Positions 10,060 through 18,191 of a DNA stretch of 64,000 bases are shown here, in pieces (position 1 is the stretch's first letter; the number at the start of each line of letters is the position of its first letter). The DNA comes from Segatella copri. GTDB taxonomy: Bacteria; Bacteroidota; Bacteroidia; Bacteroidales; Bacteroidaceae. The DNA is taken from positions 496,001 through 560,000 of the forward strand of contig NZ_JAPDVG010000001.1 of assembly GCF_026015625.1 (NCBI RefSeq), read 5' to 3'. The translations under genes were made by a program, and so were the position numbers. Below the pieces are notes generated by a model. It ran no database searches, was not told where the DNA came from, and saw nothing but the letters and a program-made list of their open reading frames with translations.

Positions 10060-10440
10060 AAAGGTAAAAAGGTAAAAAAGTAAAAAGATTATCAGGCGAT
10101 AACAAAAGTAACAGAAGTAACAGGTAATATTCGGTGGTTGTAAAGGGATGAAATGTGAATGTGAATGTGAATTTGAAATGTAAGTGAAGAAAACGGACTG
10201 TCATGTGTATCCTTTTGTCGAGGCTGTTTATTGATGATTTTTGATAGTATATATTACAATTGTACGTACGCGCGTACCTTATTATATTGGAATTAAATGA
10301 TATTATATCATTACATGCATTCTTTTTTCTTCACTTACATTTCAAATTCACATTCACATTCACATTTTTACATCAGAAGTCACCTGTTACTTTTGTTACT
10401 TTTGTTATCGCCTCACAATCCTTTTACCTTTAAATTGCGT
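10060..10440. repeat. Long imperfect inverted repeat in a non-coding block
   Basis: The 852 bases between rlmD and ppdK hold no convincing gene. Arms at about 10060-10193 and 10325-10440 are reverse complements. Strongest blocks: 10094-10125 with 10382-10413 (AGGCGATAACAAAAGTAACA plus AAGTAACAGGT, one mismatch) and 10151-10193 with 10325-10367 (a GTGAAT triplication then TTTGAAATGTAAGTGAAGAA). The 131-base centre contains the palindromic stretch GTACGTACGCGCGTAC. It could be a miniature mobile element or the template of a long hairpin RNA. Confidence 0.7.
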
Positions 10441-10518
10441 CCCGACGCAGCCGTTTCTACGTCGCGACGTGTCTGGCGCTGCGTCGGGACGTAGCCATCG
10501 CTACGTCGTGACGCAGTT
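10437..10518. repeat. GC-rich palindrome cluster (REP-like)
   Basis: A GC-rich island in AT-rich DNA. A perfect 14-bp inverted repeat (10438-10451 with 10478-10491) encloses the 12-base palindrome ACGTCGCGACGT (10459-10470). A related near-palindrome, ACGTCGTGACGC, follows at 10503-10514. It resembles repetitive extragenic palindromes. Confidence 0.6.
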
Positions 10519-10693
10519 TCAGATGCATCGGCAGGGAGGTAAAAAACATCAGAATGCAGGCTGCAATCCCGAGAGACGCACTTTCAGATTCGTCAAATAT
10601 CTTTCTATCGTATTCGGGATTGTTAATTTTCTGCCCGTGTGTGCGTCAACAGTATAAAATGTAATCTCGGGATAGCAAAAAAGCGTATAAAAG

Positions 10694-10725
10694 TTTGGTA
10701 GTATCAAATAAAAATCGTATCTTTG
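10694..10725 (+). promoter_or_regulatory. ppdK promoter
   Basis: TTTG at 10694-10697, 20-base spacer, TATCTTTG at 10718-10725: a near-ideal Bacteroidota vegetative promoter, 58 bases before the ppdK ATG. Confidence 0.75.
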
Positions 10726-10783
10726 CATTACAATTAATAATTAACAACGTTAAACGGAATAAAATATTATACCTATAACAATT

Positions 10784-13504
10784 ATGAACGAAAAAAGAGT
10801 TTATACATTCGGAAACGGAAAAGCAGAAGGCAATGCCCAAATGCGAGAAGTACTTGGTGGTAAAGGCGCAAACCTTGCCGAAATGAACCTGATTGGTGTA
10901 CCTGTTCCTCCAGGTTTCACCATTACAACAGACACTTGTAATGAATATTATGAAGTGGGTGAGGAAAAAATCAAAGAACTTCTTCAGGACGAAGTGAAGG
11001 CTGCTGTGGCTCATACTGAGGCATTGATGAACAGCAAGTTCGGTTCTGTAGAGAATCCACTCCTCGTATCAGTACGCTCAGGTGCTCGTGCATCTATGCC
11101 TGGTATGATGGATACCATCCTCAACCTCGGTTTGAATGACGAAGTAGCTGAGGGATTGGTCAAGAAGACCGGTAACCCTCATTTCGTATACGATTCATAT
11201 CGCCGTTTCGTACAGATGTACGGTGACGTCGTTATGGGATTGAAGCCTGTAAACAAGGAAGATATCGACCCATTTGAGGCTATCATCGAAAAGGTGAAGG
11301 AAGAGCAGGGCGTTACACTTGACAAGGACCTCTCTGTAGAGTCGCTCAAGAAGCTCGTTGAACTCTTCAAGGCTGCCATCAAGGAGCAGACCGGTCAGGA
11401 TTTCCCTACCAACCCAATCGATCAGCTCTGGGGCGCTATCTGCGCTGTATTCCGTTCTTGGATGAACGAGCGTGCTATCCTCTACCGCAAGATGGAAGGT
11501 ATTCCTGATGAGTGGGGTACTGCCGTATCTGTCATGGCGATGGTCTTCGGTAACATGGGCGATACATCTGCTACAGGTGTTTGCTTCTCACGTGACGCTG
11601 GTAATGGTGAGAATCTCTTCAATGGTGAGTATCTTATCAATGCACAGGGTGAGGACGTGGTAGCCGGTATCCGTACTCCACAGCAGATTACAAAGATTGG
11701 TTCTCAGCGCTGGGCTGAGCGTGTAGGTATCTCTGAAGAGGAGCGTGCTGCCAAGTATCCTTCTATGGAAGAGGCTATGCCTGAACTTTATAAGGAACTC
11801 GACGCGCTGCAGGATAAGCTGGAGCACCACTATCACGATATGCAGGATATGGAGTTCACCGTACAGGAAGGCAAACTCTGGTTCCTCCAGACTCGTAATG
11901 GTAAGCGTACAGGTACAGCTATGGTGAAGATTGCCATGGATCTCCTCCACGAGGGTATGATTGATGAGAAGACTGCTATCCTGCGCTGTGAGCCTCAGAA
12001 ACTTGATGAACTTTTGCATCCTGTATTCGATAAGCTGGCTCTCTCTAAGGCTAAGGTCATCACACAGGGTCTCCCTGCATCTCCAGGTGCTGCCTGCGGT
12101 CAGATTGTATTCCACGCTGACGATGCTCAGGAGTGGCATGAGGACGGCAAGAAGGTCATCATGGTTCGTATCGAGACTTCTCCTGAAGACCTCGCTGGTA
12201 TGTCGGCTGCCGAGGGTATCCTTACCGCTCGTGGTGGTATGACTTCTCACGCTGCCGTTGTAGCCCGTGGTATGGGTAAGTGCTGTGTATCAGGCGCCGG
12301 CTCTATCAACGTTGACTACAAGACTAAGACTGTAGAGATTGAAGGCGTTGTGTACAAGGAGGGTGATTACATCTCTCTGAACGGTACTACAGGTCAGGTT
12401 TACGCAGGACAGATTGAGACAAAGGCTGCAGAACTTTCAGGCGACTTCAAGGAGCTGATGGACCTCTGCGACAAATATACAAAGATGGAAATCCGTACCA
12501 ATGCGGATACTCCACACGATGCTGAGGTAGCCCGTGCATTCGGTGCCAAGGGTATCGGTCTGACACGTACAGAGCACATGTTCTTCGATGATCAGAAGAT
12601 TGTAGCTATGCGTGAGATGATTCTGGCAGCCTCTGTTGAGGGTCGTGAGAAGGCACTTGCCAAGCTCCTCCCATATCAGAAGGCTGACTTCTATGGAATT
12701 CTCAAGGCAATGGATGGCTGCCACGTGAACATCCGCTTGCTCGATCCACCTCTCCACGAGTTCGTACCTCACGATTTGGCTGGTCAGCAGACCATGGCTA
12801 AGGAGATGGGCGTAAGCGTAGAGGAAATCCAGAAGCGTGTAAACTCTCTGGCAGAGAACAACCCTATGCTCGGTCATCGCGGTTGCCGTCTCGGTATCAC
12901 ATTCCCAGAGATTACAGCCATGCAGACCCGTGCCATCCTCGGTGCAGCTTGCGAGTTGAAGAAGGAGGGTTACAACCCATGTCCTGAAATCATGGTTCCG
13001 CTCATCGGTACCGTTCAGGAGCTCAAGCAACAGAAGGCTATCATCCTCGCTACTTCTAAGGAGGTATTCGCTGAGTATGGCGTAGAGGTTGAGTTCGAGA
13101 TTGGTACTATGATTGAGATTCCTCGTGCTGCCCTTACAGCAGGTCAGATTGCAGAGGAGGCTCAGTACTTCTCATTCGGTACTAACGACTTGACACAGAT
13201 GACCTTCGGTTATTCTCGTGATGACATTGCTTCCTTCCTCCCTGCCTACATGGAGAAGAAGATCTTGAAGGTTGACCCATTCCAGGTTCTCGACCAGGAG
13301 GGTGTTGGTCAGCTCATCAAGATGGCTGTAGAGAATGGTCGTGCTACCCGTCCTAACCTGCGCACAGGTATCTGCGGTGAGCATGGTGGTGAGCCTTCAT
13401 CTGTTAAGTTCTGCGCTAAGGTCGGTATGAACTATGCTTCATGCTCTCCATTCCGCGTGCCTATCGCCAGACTTGCTGCGGCGCAGGCTGCTGTAGAGGA
13501 GTAA
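10784..13504 (+). CDS. ppdK: Pyruvate, phosphate dikinase
   Basis: 906 residues, the standard length. The enzyme interconverts pyruvate, ATP and phosphate with phosphoenolpyruvate, AMP and pyrophosphate, and in anaerobes often works at the PEP/pyruvate node of glycolysis. The N-terminal ATP-grasp region contains GGKGANLAEM and SVRSGARASMPGMMDT. The swivelling phosphohistidine domain has GGMTSHAAVVARGMG (His489). The C-terminal TIM barrel has GIGLTRTEHMF, FGTNDLTQMTFG and GICGEHGG. Codon choice is strongly biased and the promoter strong, consistent with high expression. Confidence 0.97.
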   Translation: MNEKRVYTFGNGKAEGNAQMREVLGGKGANLAEMNLIGVPVPPGFTITTDTCNEYYEVGEEKIKELLQDEVKAAVAHTEALMNSKFGSVENPLLVSVRSGARASMPGMMDTILNLGLNDEVAEGLVKKTGNPHFVYDSYRRFVQMYGDVVMGLKPVNKEDIDPFEAIIEKVKEEQGVTLDKDLSVESLKKLVELFKAAIKEQTGQDFPTNPIDQLWGAICAVFRSWMNERAILYRKMEGIPDEWGTAVSVMAMVFGNMGDTSATGVCFSRDAGNGENLFNGEYLINAQGEDVVAGIRTPQQITKIGSQRWAERVGISEEERAAKYPSMEEAMPELYKELDALQDKLEHHYHDMQDMEFTVQEGKLWFLQTRNGKRTGTAMVKIAMDLLHEGMIDEKTAILRCEPQKLDELLHPVFDKLALSKAKVITQGLPASPGAACGQIVFHADDAQEWHEDGKKVIMVRIETSPEDLAGMSAAEGILTARGGMTSHAAVVARGMGKCCVSGAGSINVDYKTKTVEIEGVVYKEGDYISLNGTTGQVYAGQIETKAAELSGDFKELMDLCDKYTKMEIRTNADTPHDAEVARAFGAKGIGLTRTEHMFFDDQKIVAMREMILAASVEGREKALAKLLPYQKADFYGILKAMDGCHVNIRLLDPPLHEFVPHDLAGQQTMAKEMGVSVEEIQKRVNSLAENNPMLGHRGCRLGITFPEITAMQTRAILGAACELKKEGYNPCPEIMVPLIGTVQELKQQKAIILATSKEVFAEYGVEVEFEIGTMIEIPRAALTAGQIAEEAQYFSFGTNDLTQMTFGYSRDDIASFLPAYMEKKILKVDPFQVLDQEGVGQLIKMAVENGRATRPNLRTGICGEHGGEPSSVKFCAKVGMNYASCSPFRVPIARLAAAQAAVEE

Positions 13505-13548
13505 TTCTCTTCTGAAAAAAAGATTGTACGATTAATGATTAGATAATT

Positions 13549-13587
13549 AGAGGAAAGTGTTTCGTAATGAAGCGCTTTCCTCTTTTT
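13549..13587 (+). terminator. ppdK terminator
   Basis: 15-bp stem with two G-U pairs (13549-13563 with 13569-13583) followed by T residues, 45 bases after the ppdK stop. Confidence 0.7.
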
Positions 13588-13629
13588 CGTCTTTTTTAGG
13601 TTAAATTTCGAAAGAAAATGAGCAAATCA

Positions 13630-13661
13630 TTTGCAAGTTACATTTATTTTCCGTAATTTTG
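13630..13661 (+). promoter_or_regulatory. Promoter of the small membrane protein operon
   Basis: TTTG at 13630-13633, 20-base spacer and TAATTTTG at 13654-13661, 17 bases before the ATG at 13679. Confidence 0.6.
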
Positions 13662-13678
13662 TCGGAAAATAGAGAAAT

Positions 13679-13906
13679 ATGGCAGCAAAAGAAGAAAAGG
13701 AAAAGGCAAAGTTTGTCAGAGAAACAGTAGTGAAGTATTTCTTTGATATGAGTAAATCCACTTTTACTGTAATGGTATTAGGTGGGATGGCGGCTCTGTT
13801 TGGTATAGTTCAGACCAATCAGGAAGATTCTTACTGGGCGATATTTTGGGGTATCTTCTTAACTGTCATTTTATTTATAATAGGTTTGTTAATTTCTAAA
13901 AGATAA
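13679..13906 (+). CDS. 75-residue two-helix membrane protein (DUF6722-like)
   Basis: A charged N-terminus (MAAKEEKEKAKF) is followed by two predicted membrane helices (about 30-45 and 53-72) and ends in ISKR. It looks like a relative of the 75-residue protein at 38420 (same length, helix count and basic tail), and I suspect both belong to DUF6722; that name is from memory and unconfirmed. Function unknown. A one-helix microprotein starts 4 bases after its stop, the arrangement also seen at 38420. Confidence 0.65.
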   Translation: MAAKEEKEKAKFVRETVVKYFFDMSKSTFTVMVLGGMAALFGIVQTNQEDSYWAIFWGIFLTVILFIIGLLISKR

Positions 13907-13910
13907 ATAT

Positions 13911-14015
13911 ATGAATACATTAGCTTTAACTTTTGCCGTGTGCTCAATAGTAGCATTGGCCTTTCTTGCATGGCTCTTTACTCCTTGGGGAAAGAAGTGG
14001 TCGAAGGAATTGTAG
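13911..14015 (+). CDS. 34-residue single-helix membrane microprotein
   Basis: ATG at 13911, four bases after the previous stop, and a TAG at 14013-14015 two bases before the next gene. The product has one hydrophobic helix (ALTFAVCSIVALAFLAWLF) then a basic tail (GKKWSKEL). The tight spacing to both neighbours and the hydrophobic-then-basic pattern argue for a real gene. It parallels the microproteins at 38650 and 38786. Function unknown. Confidence 0.55.
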   Translation: MNTLALTFAVCSIVALAFLAWLFTPWGKKWSKEL

Positions 14016-14017
14016 TG

Positions 14018-14665
14018 ATGAAGAAGATAAAATATATATTATGCGCTTGCCTGATGATGGCAAGCTTGGGCATGGAAGCCAAGTCGATGAAGGACTTGCT
14101 GGTTTCGATGCCCGATTCTGTTGTGCCTTATCTCAACCACAACCTGCGGTTGGAATTTACTGAGCTGCAGGAGATGGGAGTGAAGGCGGAAGTGAAGAAT
14201 CTTTTAGGCGAAACGAGTGTGATGGATACGCTGACTGCTGATTTCGCCCAGTTGAGAACGAGTAAGAGCGCTACTTTGCAGATGAAGAAACTGCCATTGG
14301 CTAACGGCGATTCGCTGCTTTGCGTGGTGAAGACTTTTGCCGGAGTAGAGAAGGAGAGTGAACTCTATCTCTTTAATCAGGATTGGCAGGAGCAGGATGC
14401 TAGCAGGATTTTCGATGGAAAATCTTTGCAGCAACTGGCTTCCGGTCTTGTTGCCAAACCCGATACGATGAGCGAGGCTAAGTTTGAGGAACTCAAGGGG
14501 AAAATTGAACTCAAAATCGTGAGTGCTCTGCTCCTGCAACATGAAAACAGCCTCGTAGTGCGCTTGGCTTTACCTTTCGTGTCTGCTGACGATAAGAAGG
14601 CTGTAAATGCAATAAAAGTGCAAAGAAAGTTTAATTGGAACGGTGAAACTTTTAAGGAGAGTTAA
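14018..14665 (+). CDS. DUF3256 family protein
   Basis: 215 residues from the ATG at 14018, with a secretion signal (KYILCACLMMASLGMEAKS). The start KDLLVSMPDSVVPYLNHNLR is typical of DUF3256 proteins from Prevotella and Bacteroides, as I recall them. Likely exported to the periplasm; role unknown. An upstream in-frame ATG at 13940 would overlap the microprotein gene and lacks a signal peptide, so I chose 14018. It lies two bases after the microprotein stop, so the three form one operon. Confidence 0.75.
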   Translation: MKKIKYILCACLMMASLGMEAKSMKDLLVSMPDSVVPYLNHNLRLEFTELQEMGVKAEVKNLLGETSVMDTLTADFAQLRTSKSATLQMKKLPLANGDSLLCVVKTFAGVEKESELYLFNQDWQEQDASRIFDGKSLQQLASGLVAKPDTMSEAKFEELKGKIELKIVSALLLQHENSLVVRLALPFVSADDKKAVNAIKVQRKFNWNGETFKES

Positions 14666-14726
14666 ATCCTTGAAGTTTTTTGCTATAAACTATTGTAGGT
14701 TACAAGATTATTTGTACCTTTGCATC

Positions 14727-14797
14727 GTGTTTTTCATGGTATTAGATTATTAAGGTTAATAAAAGATTGGTTGTCGTGAGACAATCAATTTTTTTTT
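14727..14797 (+). ncRNA. Short promoter-terminator unit (putative small RNA)
   Basis: A good promoter (TTG 14693-14695, 19-base spacer, TACCTTTG 14715-14722) is followed within ~45 bases by a 12-bp hairpin (14764-14775 with 14780-14791). The hairpin has a GTGA (GNRA) tetraloop and a nine-T tail. No gene follows on the plus strand: the next feature is the 3' end of a convergent gene. So the unit would give a ~70-nt RNA. A similar unit lies at 32280. Confidence 0.5.
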
Positions 14798-14872
14798 GTC
14801 CCTATCTGAAGGCATCAGCCCCTTGTCTTACCCATCGGCTGGAGGCCGTTGGTTCAGACCGCAGGGCGATGT

Positions 14873-15445
14873 TTAGAAGATAACCATTCCGATGATACCG
14901 CAGATGAAAAGCAGCAGGATAGGGTTGGTCTTTCTGAATTTTGTGAAGTAGAAAGCAGCCAGAAACAGCACGATGCTTGCTCCGAAGACAAACGGATTGT
15001 CGGTTGGTGATCCGAAGTTCTCTTTATTCATCAGGAGAACGGCGGCAGCAGCTATCAGTCCGATGATGGCAGGGCGGAGTCCCGCAAAGATATCCTTTAC
15101 GATTTTAGAATCCTTGTGCGTAATCAGATAGCGGCTGATGAGAATCATGATGATAAAAGGCAGCCACATGATGGAGAGCGAAGCCAATACCGAACCCAGA
15201 CAGGCTGCCCAGGTAGGATAGCCGTCGTGAAGGCAGGCGGTATAACCTACGTAGGTGGCACAGTTGATGCCGATAGGTCCCGGTGTAGACTGGCTGATAG
15301 CCACAATATCCGTAAACTCAGCATTGGTAAGCCAATGGTTCTTCACTACCGTCTCGTTATGGATGAGCGAAAGCATCGCATATCCGCCACCAAAATTAAA
15401 TGTACCAATCTTGGTAAATATCAGAAATAACTTTAGAAATAGCAT
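14873..15445 (-). CDS. Chromate transporter (CHR family), second half gene
   Basis: 190 residues, a short-chain CHR-family protein with about six predicted membrane helices. It has the signature FTKIGTFNFGGGYAMLSLIH and ISQSTPGPIGINCATYVGY. Short-chain CHR proteins are encoded as pairs that together equal one long ChrA; here the partner lies 24 bases upstream. The family exports chromate in some bacteria; in gut anaerobes the substrate is unproven. It is the downstream member of the pair. Confidence 0.85.
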   Translation of the reverse strand: MLFLKLFLIFTKIGTFNFGGGYAMLSLIHNETVVKNHWLTNAEFTDIVAISQSTPGPIGINCATYVGYTACLHDGYPTWAACLGSVLASLSIMWLPFIIMILISRYLITHKDSKIVKDIFAGLRPAIIGLIAAAAVLLMNKENFGSPTDNPFVFGASIVLFLAAFYFTKFRKTNPILLLFICGIIGMVIF

Positions 15446-15469
15446 ATCTTTTCTGTAAACTGTAAACTA

Positions 15470-16003
15470 TTAACTTTTAACTATAAACTTTCCATAAAGC
15501 CAGCCCAGCACGCCGGCAGCAATGATGATGTAGATAGGGGAGATACCGAAAGCTGCAATCAGCAGACAGCAGACAACGGGAATCCAGATGTTGTAGCGGT
15601 TGATGTTTGCCGTCTTTGCCATCTTGAAGCAAGGCGCAGCAATGAGCGCTACCACGGCAGGGCGCACACCCATGAAGAACTTACCCACCCAATAATTGTC
15701 CTTGAAATGCTGGAAGAACATGGCGATGATGAGAATGGCGATGATAGAAGGCAGGGCTATGCCTATGGCACCCACAATGCCTCCCCAGACTCCCTTCAGC
15801 TTATAGCCGATATGACTCGCCATGTCGATGGCGAAGATGCCCGGAGTGGTCTGAGCCACTACCATGATATCCATGAACTCCTGTTTGTCCATCCACTTGT
15901 TCTTGTCTACAAATTCCTGTTCCATGATTGGTATCATGGCGTAGCCTCCGCCTAGCGTGAAAGCCCCGATTTTATTGCACGTGAGGAAAAATTTTACTAA
16001 CAT
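15470..16003 (-). CDS. Chromate transporter (CHR family), first half gene
   Basis: 177 residues, paralogous to the next gene. Motifs: CNKIGAFTLGGGYAMIPIME and VVAQTTPGIFAIDMASHIGY, with about five or six membrane helices. Together with the 190-residue partner it should form a heteromeric short-chain CHR transporter in the inner membrane. A TATTTTTG promoter lies 49 bases upstream, divergent from the nucleoside symporter gene. Confidence 0.85.
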   Translation of the reverse strand: MLVKFFLTCNKIGAFTLGGGYAMIPIMEQEFVDKNKWMDKQEFMDIMVVAQTTPGIFAIDMASHIGYKLKGVWGGIVGAIGIALPSIIAILIIAMFFQHFKDNYWVGKFFMGVRPAVVALIAAPCFKMAKTANINRYNIWIPVVCCLLIAAFGISPIYIIIAAGVLGWLYGKFIVKS

Positions 16004-16052
16004 ATCTGTTGTTTCTATATTACTTTTCTCTTATATCTGTTGAAATCGGCTG

Positions 16053-16060
16053 CAAAAATA
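16053..16060 (-). promoter_or_regulatory. -7 element of the chromate transporter pair
   Basis: TATTTTTG on the minus strand, 49 bases upstream of the first half gene. Confidence 0.5.
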
Positions 16061-16134
16061 CACATAATTTGTTAAATATGCTAGCTTTCATGCGGATAAT
16101 CTTCAAAATCGTGTGCTTTTTACCCGAAAATTTG

Positions 16135-16142
16135 TATCTTTG
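16135..16142 (+). promoter_or_regulatory. -7 element of the nucleoside symporter operon
   Basis: TATCTTTG, 34 bases before the ATG at 16177. No clear -33 element. Confidence 0.6.
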
Positions 16143-16176
16143 CAGCTAATATTTTATAATAAAAAGACATTAAACT

Positions 16177-17478
16177 ATGAATCTGAAAGTACGCCTAGCA
16201 GTGATGAACTTCCTGGAGTTTGCAGTTTGGGGAGCTTATCTCACGTCTATGGGCAACTATCTCGGCAAGGCTGGGATGGGTGCCGAGATTTCCTGGTTCT
16301 ATACCATCCAGGGAATCGTATCTATTTTTATGCCTACATTGATGGGCATTGTGGCAGATAAGTATATCCAGCCGCAACGTCTTTTGGGCTATTGTCACCT
16401 TTTGGCAGGAGCAGCCATGATAGGTCTGTTCGGTATGGGACAGGCTAGTCAGACTCCTAATGAGGCAATGTTTATTGCCGTTTACACCTTCAGCGTGGCT
16501 TTCTATATGCCTACATTGGCATTGTCAAATACTTCGGCATTCAGTATATTGAAGAGCAACGGGCTCGACACCGTGAAGGCTTTTCCGCCAATCCGTGTGT
16601 TCGGAACCGTGGGCTTCATCCTCACGATGTGGATTGTGAACTGTGCTACCTGGGACAACGGTTCATTCTCGTTCCTGTTGAGCGAGAACGCCCATAAGTT
16701 CCAGTATACCCACTATCAGTTCCTGGTATCGGGAGTGCTCAGCATCCTTCTCTTCCTCTATTGCTTCTCATTGCCAGCCTGTCCTATCGTGAAGAAAGAG
16801 ACAAAGAGCTGGGTAGAGACATGGGGTTTCGATGCCTTCAAACTCTTCAAGAGCCGCGAGATGGCGATGTTCTTCATCTTCTCTTGCATGCTCGGTATGA
16901 GTCTGCAGGTAACCAATGGCTATGCCACTCCGTTCATTACCAGTTTCAAGGGCGATCCTGCGATGCTCGATACTTTTGCAGCTAACAATGCTACGCTCCT
17001 GGTATCCATCTCTCAGGTGGCCGAGGCGCTCTGCATCCTTCTCATTCCGTTCTTCCTGAAGCGTTATGGCATCAAGGTTGTGATGCTCATCGCCATGTTG
17101 GCATGGGTTTTGCGATTCGGTTTCTTCGGATTGGGCAATCCTGCATTCCCGGGTGTTACCTTCTTCATCCTCTCATGCATCGTTTACGGTGTAGCCTTCG
17201 ACTTCTTCAATGTGTCGGGCGGTCTGTTTGTAGACCAGAAATGTGATGTGAAGGTAAGAGCATCGGCTCAGGGACTGTTCATGCTGATGACCAACGGTCT
17301 GGGAGCATCTATCGGAACCATTCTTGCAGGTATGGTCATCAACCATTACTGCCACTGGACAGATGATGGCTACCTGATGGGTGACTGGAAAACCTGCTGG
17401 TTCATCTTTGCCGGTTATGCGCTCGTGGTAGCAGTAGCCTTTGCTGTCCTCTTCCGTCCGAAGAAAGAACAGAAATAA
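16177..17478 (+). CDS. Nucleoside:H+ symporter (NupG-like MFS transporter)
   Basis: 433 residues with about 12 membrane helices. The N-terminus (LAVMNFLEFAVWGAYLTSMG), the IMGIVADKYIQ-type loop near residue 58 and the GLFVDQKCDVKVRASAQGLF block match the nucleoside:H+ symporter family of the major facilitator superfamily. It imports nucleosides across the inner membrane using the proton gradient. It begins a same-strand run with the DUF151 protein, rsmE and the DUF4836 lipoprotein (gaps 88, 64 and 14 bases); functional linkage is not obvious. Confidence 0.88.
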   Translation: MNLKVRLAVMNFLEFAVWGAYLTSMGNYLGKAGMGAEISWFYTIQGIVSIFMPTLMGIVADKYIQPQRLLGYCHLLAGAAMIGLFGMGQASQTPNEAMFIAVYTFSVAFYMPTLALSNTSAFSILKSNGLDTVKAFPPIRVFGTVGFILTMWIVNCATWDNGSFSFLLSENAHKFQYTHYQFLVSGVLSILLFLYCFSLPACPIVKKETKSWVETWGFDAFKLFKSREMAMFFIFSCMLGMSLQVTNGYATPFITSFKGDPAMLDTFAANNATLLVSISQVAEALCILLIPFFLKRYGIKVVMLIAMLAWVLRFGFFGLGNPAFPGVTFFILSCIVYGVAFDFFNVSGGLFVDQKCDVKVRASAQGLFMLMTNGLGASIGTILAGMVINHYCHWTDDGYLMGDWKTCWFIFAGYALVVAVAFAVLFRPKKEQK

Positions 17479-17566
17479 GGAAGAAAAAGTGTCATACTCA
17501 ACGCGAGAGTAAAAACAGAATGTTACGTAAGAATATAAATAAATTTAAATAAAGAAAGGGTACATA

Positions 17567-18127
17567 ATGATGTTGTACAAACTTAAACTCGCTGCCTGCT
17601 TTGGCATTGCGGAAGCTTCCGGGACATGTATTATTAGTTTGGTAGACGAATCCGAAAAAAGAGCTTTGTCTATTATGACTAATGAATATGTAGCAGAGCA
17701 GCTGAAGGCATGTAATTCGAAAACTTCTGATTTTAAAAATGATGTGATCTCTGTACTTTGGACACTATTTGACAGGCAAAATGTAGACGATTTCTATCTC
17801 GAATTCGATGCTACGCCAGAGAGGGGAGTATATGCTACTCTTGTGAATAAAATCACAAATGAACGTATGAGCATCAAGACTGACCAGGCTGTGTTGTTGT
17901 CTGTGGCTGCAGATATAGAAATGTATACAACAGAGCTGGTTATAAAGGAAATTTCTACTCCTTTTAATAAAAATGATATGAGTTCGGCTTCTTGTGCGGT
18001 ACCTATTTCGGCTTTGCCAGACCAGATGCTCGAAAAAGCATTGGATTGTGCCATTAATGAAGAAGATTACGAAACAGCCTCAGCCATTCGCGATGAGATA
18101 GAGCACCGCAAAGGCAAAAAAAAGTGA
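17567..18127 (+). CDS. Bifunctional nuclease family protein (DUF151) with C-terminal UVR motif
   Basis: 186 residues. Residues 1-130 form a DUF151 domain (LAACFGIAEASGTCIISLVDE and LVNKITNERMSIKTDQAVLLSVAADI-like pattern). Residues 150-185 are a UvrB/UvrC-type helical hairpin (LEKALDCAINEEDYETASAIRDEI). DUF151 proteins elsewhere have RNase/DNase activity; the UVR motif usually mediates protein contact. Start is either of two adjacent ATGs (17567 or 17570). Confidence 0.85.
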   Translation: MMLYKLKLAACFGIAEASGTCIISLVDESEKRALSIMTNEYVAEQLKACNSKTSDFKNDVISVLWTLFDRQNVDDFYLEFDATPERGVYATLVNKITNERMSIKTDQAVLLSVAADIEMYTTELVIKEISTPFNKNDMSSASCAVPISALPDQMLEKALDCAINEEDYETASAIRDEIEHRKGKKK

Positions 18128-18191
18128 ATAATTAAAGGATATTCTTACGGAATAACAGAAAATTAAGAAGAAAAAGTAACAATAAAAGGAA

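Noticed and set aside
10141..10380. CRISPR-like array suggested by repeated GTGAAT
   Set aside because: Repeats are 6-base and contiguous, without unique spacers; no cas genes in the window.
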